DNA from: Lachnospiraceae bacterium UBA4292
GTDB lineage: Bacteria; Bacillota; Clostridia; Lachnospirales; Lachnospiraceae
Assembly: GCA_002395865.1 (NCBI GenBank)
Contig: DGVE01000222.1
Coordinates: 1-17,164, forward strand
Direction: 5' to 3'
Length of the DNA: 17,164 bases
Shown here: piece after piece, positions 14,615-17,164 of the stretch
Layout: each line of letters starts with the position of its first letter
Position numbering within the stretch: position 1 is the stretch's first letter
Notes under the pieces: model-generated
Told to the model about the DNA's origin: nothing
Database searches by the model: none
The model's input: the letters and a program-made list of their open reading frames with translations, nothing else
Program-made: the position numbers and the translations under genes

Positions 14615-15985
14615 TTATTTAGGTGCGTTCTGCTTCCAGATCTTTTTAGCATTGCTTGCCATCATGACGGAGCCGATGATGAGAAGGAGAAGTGAAACGC
14701 CTGCGCATACAGCGGTGGGTACGAGCAGCCTGTTGACCACCAGCGTCCAGATGGGACGTACAAGGTCTGCGTAGTATGTACCGATCACTGTCGCCAGTAT
14801 CTGCGTATATGCCATAAGGCCGCATACTATACCGCAGATAAGGCCTGCTATAAGTCCGCCGATGCCGAGCGCTCTCAGACCCGCGCCGAAATTCCTTCTG
14901 TTTACGACCAGTATCAGGACCGCAAGAAGTACCATCACACCGATCACGATGTAGCGTCCGGTATTGCTTAAGGCAAATCTGATAAAGCCGATGGATGAGT
15001 TGTTCGAGCTGTTGTAGTCAAGAGCCTTGAGGTTGAGATTGTCATCGAAGAACTTCTCCATGGGCTCCACATCGCTCTCGGATACTTTGTAACCCGTCAG
15101 TTCATAGATCACGTCGGACCTCTCGAGCACGAGCTTGGCCAGATACTCCGAGCTCACCGACTCTTCCTTGTTGTCATAGATGCTGGCAATGACCTTTTTA
15201 CCTATGTCGGATAGTGCCTCTTTGGCAGCGGGATCCTGCATGATGTTCTTCACATCCTCGGAGTCGAAACCGGTCTTCTCCCTGTCGGCCTTCGAGATCC
15301 TCTGATAGAAGTACCAGTCGAAATTATCCTCCGAATCTTTCGCGCCGAAGTTGGCCACCCTTGTGTTCGTTAGATCGACACGGCTCATTACCTTGCCGAT
15401 GGTATCCTCCACTGTGGCCTTATCAAGCGAGTTCAGTCCGAGGAAGCACGTGACTGAGCACGCAAAAAGCAGTATGAGGATGAAGCTTACAAGCACCTGA
15501 AGGAAATTTCTCTTCTTTTTCTTCTTAGGTGCGGCGTTCTGATAGGGCGACTGCTCCTGAGGCTGCGCAACAGGCTGTTGCACAGGCTCTGCCTGAACGG
15601 GTTCCTGAACGAACTGCTGTACAGGCTCCGGCTGTACCGGCTGAGGTACGTATTGCTGTACAGGCTCCGGCTGTACCGGTGTCTGAACGACCTGCTGTAT
15701 AGGCTCCAGAGCGGGTGCCGGAACTGCCTGAGGCACCTCCTTTACATCCTCGGCGACCGTCTGAGTCGCCTCCTTAACGGTCTGCGTCACAGCCGTCTCG
15801 GTCTGTGCCGCAGTCTGAACGACAGTTTCCGTCGCCTCATTCACAGGCTGTGCCACAGTCTCGGTAACGACCTCCTTCACAGGCTCAGCCACAGACTCGG
15901 GCAGCTTTACATCAGCACCGCAGAAAGTACAGAAATTGATACCGGCCTTCAACGGCTTGCCGCAATTCTTACAAAATGATGCCAT
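14615..15985 (-). CDS. Zinc-ribbon membrane protein with Q/P/V repeats
   Basis: A 456-residue protein with an N-terminal zinc ribbon (Cys5, Cys8, Cys19, Cys22), then a low-complexity Val/Thr/Glu and Gln/Pro linker to about 150. The linker includes four 13-residue repeats at about 94-145 (EPIQQVVQTPVQP, EPVQQYVPQPVQP, EPVQQFVQEPVQA, EPVQQPVAQPQEQ). A basic KKKKKR precedes membrane helix 1 (about 161-183), followed by an exposed domain of about 160 residues and three more helices at about 344-362, 373-395 and 422-443. The ribbon and linker should face the cytoplasm and the 184-343 domain the outside. Function is unknown; the layout suggests an envelope sensor or scaffold. AAGGAGG precedes the ATG. 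The thioesterase stop is 30 nt upstream with no promoter evident between, so it probably belongs to the lipid-kinase operon. Confidence 0.85.
   Translation of the reverse strand: MASFCKNCGKPLKAGINFCTFCGADVKLPESVAEPVKEVVTETVAQPVNEATETVVQTAAQTETAVTQTVKEATQTVAEDVKEVPQAVPAPALEPIQQVVQTPVQPEPVQQYVPQPVQPEPVQQFVQEPVQAEPVQQPVAQPQEQSPYQNAAPKKKKKRNFLQVLVSFILILLFACSVTCFLGLNSLDKATVEDTIGKVMSRVDLTNTRVANFGAKDSEDNFDWYFYQRISKADREKTGFDSEDVKNIMQDPAAKEALSDIGKKVIASIYDNKEESVSSEYLAKLVLERSDVIYELTGYKVSESDVEPMEKFFDDNLNLKALDYNSSNNSSIGFIRFALSNTGRYIVIGVMVLLAVLILVVNRRNFGAGLRALGIGGLIAGLICGIVCGLMAYTQILATVIGTYYADLVRPIWTLVVNRLLVPTAVCAGVSLLLLIIGSVMMASNAKKIWKQNAPK
15576..15718. repeat. 39-bp in-frame tandem repeats in the zinc-ribbon gene
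   Basis: Four copies start at about 15576, 15615, 15654 and 15693. The second and third share an identical 26-bp core (15615-15640 and 15654-15679). Each encodes one 13-residue EPVQQ-type unit, so copy number can change without breaking the frame. Confidence 0.7.
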
Positions 15986-16015
15986 AATACTTCCTCCTTT
16001 ATGATTGATTATATA

Positions 16016-16426
16016 TCATAATTCTTTATTAAGTCTGCAGAAAGTAAATGCCCCGGTATCGAGGAGCTTGCCCGTATCCGACTTTATCTCAACCGAAACG
16101 GATATGATCTTATTGCCCCTGTGCAGGGTCCTCGCTTCGCAGTAGACATATTCGGTGTCCATGGCGGGCGCGATGTAGATAAGATTGCCCGTGGAGGTGG
16201 ATACAAAATTGCCGTACGTGGCAGCGCAGAAGCCCGCTCCTATATCCGCCAGAGAGTAAAGAGCTCCTCCGTGCACCGAGCCGTAGGGATTCACTATGCC
16301 CTCGTGAACCGGTATGCGCACATACATGTACCCCTCGTCCATATCCAGAAACTCGAGTCCGAGGTCCTGCATGTATTTGTTGCCGGCCACAAGGCCCAGA
16401 ATAATATTTTTGATCTTGTTGTTCAT
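16016..16426 (-). CDS. PaaI-type hotdog-fold thioesterase
   Basis: A 136-residue protein of the PaaI/YdiI-like hotdog family, which hydrolyses acyl-CoA or aryl-CoA thioesters. The signature is NPYGSVHGGALYSLADIGAG at residues 46-65 (His52-Gly-Gly; Asp61 in the position of the catalytic acid), followed by STGNLIYIAPA and EARTLHRGNKIISVSVEI. I use ATG 16426, which overlaps the lipid kinase stop as TAATG, the usual sign of translational coupling; the alternative GTG at 16459 would add 11 residues that match no family N-terminus. It lies between a lipid kinase and a membrane protein. A link to lipid or acyl-CoA turnover is suggested by position only; the substrate is unknown. Confidence 0.88.
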   Translation of the reverse strand: MNNKIKNIILGLVAGNKYMQDLGLEFLDMDEGYMYVRIPVHEGIVNPYGSVHGGALYSLADIGAGFCAATYGNFVSTSTGNLIYIAPAMDTEYVYCEARTLHRGNKIISVSVEIKSDTGKLLDTGAFTFCRLNKEL

Positions 16427-17164
16427 TACCAGATAAGCCTCATCAGAGCGGGTATGCACTCGTATTCTATCTCTGAGTGCTCCCCGCAGTATTCACCGTC
16501 CGCATGAACCGTCATGGGCTCATCCAGTCTTATGGTGCATTTTGAAAATGTTTTCACGTCAAAGCACTTCATCTTCTCGTGCTTTGCCAGAACAAGGAAA
16601 GGCAGCACGAATATTGCCAGAGCCTTCGATATGGCAAATGCCATGGTCAGTGTAAGGTCTCCGGAATCCGGCTTCGCCTTCGGTGCCATGGGCACTCCGC
16701 CGCCCTCCGCGAACGTATTCATCGCCGCGGCAAATATCATTCTCCTGTACTTCCAGGTCTTGCCGCCGTCCCGGCTGATGCGGGCAGTGGTATTGACCAT
16801 ATCGATCAGTGTGCGGATCGTAATGAGAAGATATGTGAGCTTGCCGAGACCGATACGGTTTAAGACCGATTTCGACTTGGAGGTCTGCGCCTTCCTGCAC
16901 ACTATGGCATCCATACCTACGCCCGAGCTTATGGCAAACAGCCTGCTGCCTGTCTCATCCGCAAAGCTCACGCGCCCTATGTCGATAAGCCTCTCGCCGT
17001 TGTCATCGATGATGCGCTTTATCGCGGCTTTCGTGTCCTTTTTCAGGCCCAGTCCCGCGGCGAAGTCATTGCCCGAGCCGGCCGGAACCAGACCCACCCT
17101 CGTCGTCGCAAAATCCTCTATGCCGTTTACCACCTCGTTCACCGTGCCGTCGCCGCCCACGGCC
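16426..17164 (-). CDS. Diacylglycerol/lipid kinase (YegS/DagK family), 5' partial
   Basis: The frame is open to the right edge, with 245 visible residues beginning AVGGDGTVNEV; the true N-terminus lies beyond the window. The GGDGT motif is the nucleotide-binding signature of the DAGK catalytic domain, followed by VPAGSGNDFA, SSGVGMDA, GGGVPMAPKAKPDSGDLTL and a C-terminal HADGEY, all typical of the soluble bacterial lipid kinases (DgkB, YegS, BmrU). They phosphorylate diacylglycerol or a related lipid at the membrane face to recycle it into phospholipid synthesis. The triplet at 17158-17160 is a GTG coding for an internal Val, not a start. The gene overlaps the thioesterase by one base (TAATG), so they form an operon. 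Whether it is DgkB or a paralogue of other specificity cannot be told from this part. Confidence 0.92.
   Translation of the reverse strand, partial: AVGGDGTVNEVVNGIEDFATTRVGLVPAGSGNDFAAGLGLKKDTKAAIKRIIDDNGERLIDIGRVSFADETGSRLFAISSGVGMDAIVCRKAQTSKSKSVLNRIGLGKLTYLLITIRTLIDMVNTTARISRDGGKTWKYRRMIFAAAMNTFAEGGGVPMAPKAKPDSGDLTLTMAFAISKALAIFVLPFLVLAKHEKMKCFDVKTFSKCTIRLDEPMTVHADGEYCGEHSEIEYECIPALMRLIW

Noticed and set aside
16427..16459. GTG start for the thioesterase inside the kinase gene
   Set aside because: The TAATG overlap at 16424-16428 is a better coupled start and fits the family's length.

Overview
The window looks like a chromosomal segment from a gut or rumen Clostridia bacterium, most likely a Lachnospiraceae member. 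The basis is the mix of families (AraC regulators, an M3 oligoendopeptidase, QueT, an Mbeg1-like hydrolase, GH127 and GH31 glycosidases, zinc-ribbon membrane proteins), strong GGAGG-type ribosome sites and TTGACA/TATAAT-type promoters. This placement is inference. No rRNA, tRNA, CRISPR array, transposase or phage gene was seen. Most genes are about 50-57% G+C in the lines I counted by eye, but 5.3-7.3 kb is much more AT-rich (32-40% in the lines counted).

Layout. (1) 1-4289, minus strand: one operon from a near-consensus promoter at 4261-4289, with queT, an M3 oligoendopeptidase, an Mbeg1-like alpha/beta hydrolase and a TPR protein cut by the left edge (probably TPR plus DUF4037). (2) 4323-5300, plus strand: a divergently transcribed AraC-GGDEF fusion, ended by a bidirectional hairpin. 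(3) 5333-7332: an AT-rich cassette bounded by terminators, with a small Cro/CI-type regulator (plus) divergent from a zinc-ribbon four-helix membrane protein and an OB-fold-type lipoprotein (minus). A perfect 14-bp palindrome lies inside the promoter between them. (4) 7467-10322: an AraC regulator divergent from a GH127 beta-L-arabinofuranosidase, a typical local sugar-sensing pair. (5) 10309-12304, minus: an unrecognised 639-residue soluble protein whose 3' end overlaps GH127 tail to tail. (6) 12344-14479, minus: a GH31 alpha-xylosidase-like enzyme with its own promoter and hairpin. (7) 14552-17164, minus: a lipid kinase (cut by the right edge), a hotdog thioesterase and a large zinc-ribbon membrane protein with 13-residue Gln/Pro/Val repeats.

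The two glycosidases lack signal peptides, so they probably act in the cytoplasm on imported plant oligosaccharides (arabinofuranosides and xylosylated glucans); no transporter for them is present here. Most of the window is ordinary. The parts most likely to be new are the AT-rich regulator/zinc-ribbon/lipoprotein cassette with its operator, the 639-residue orphan protein, and the one-piece AraC-GGDEF protein.
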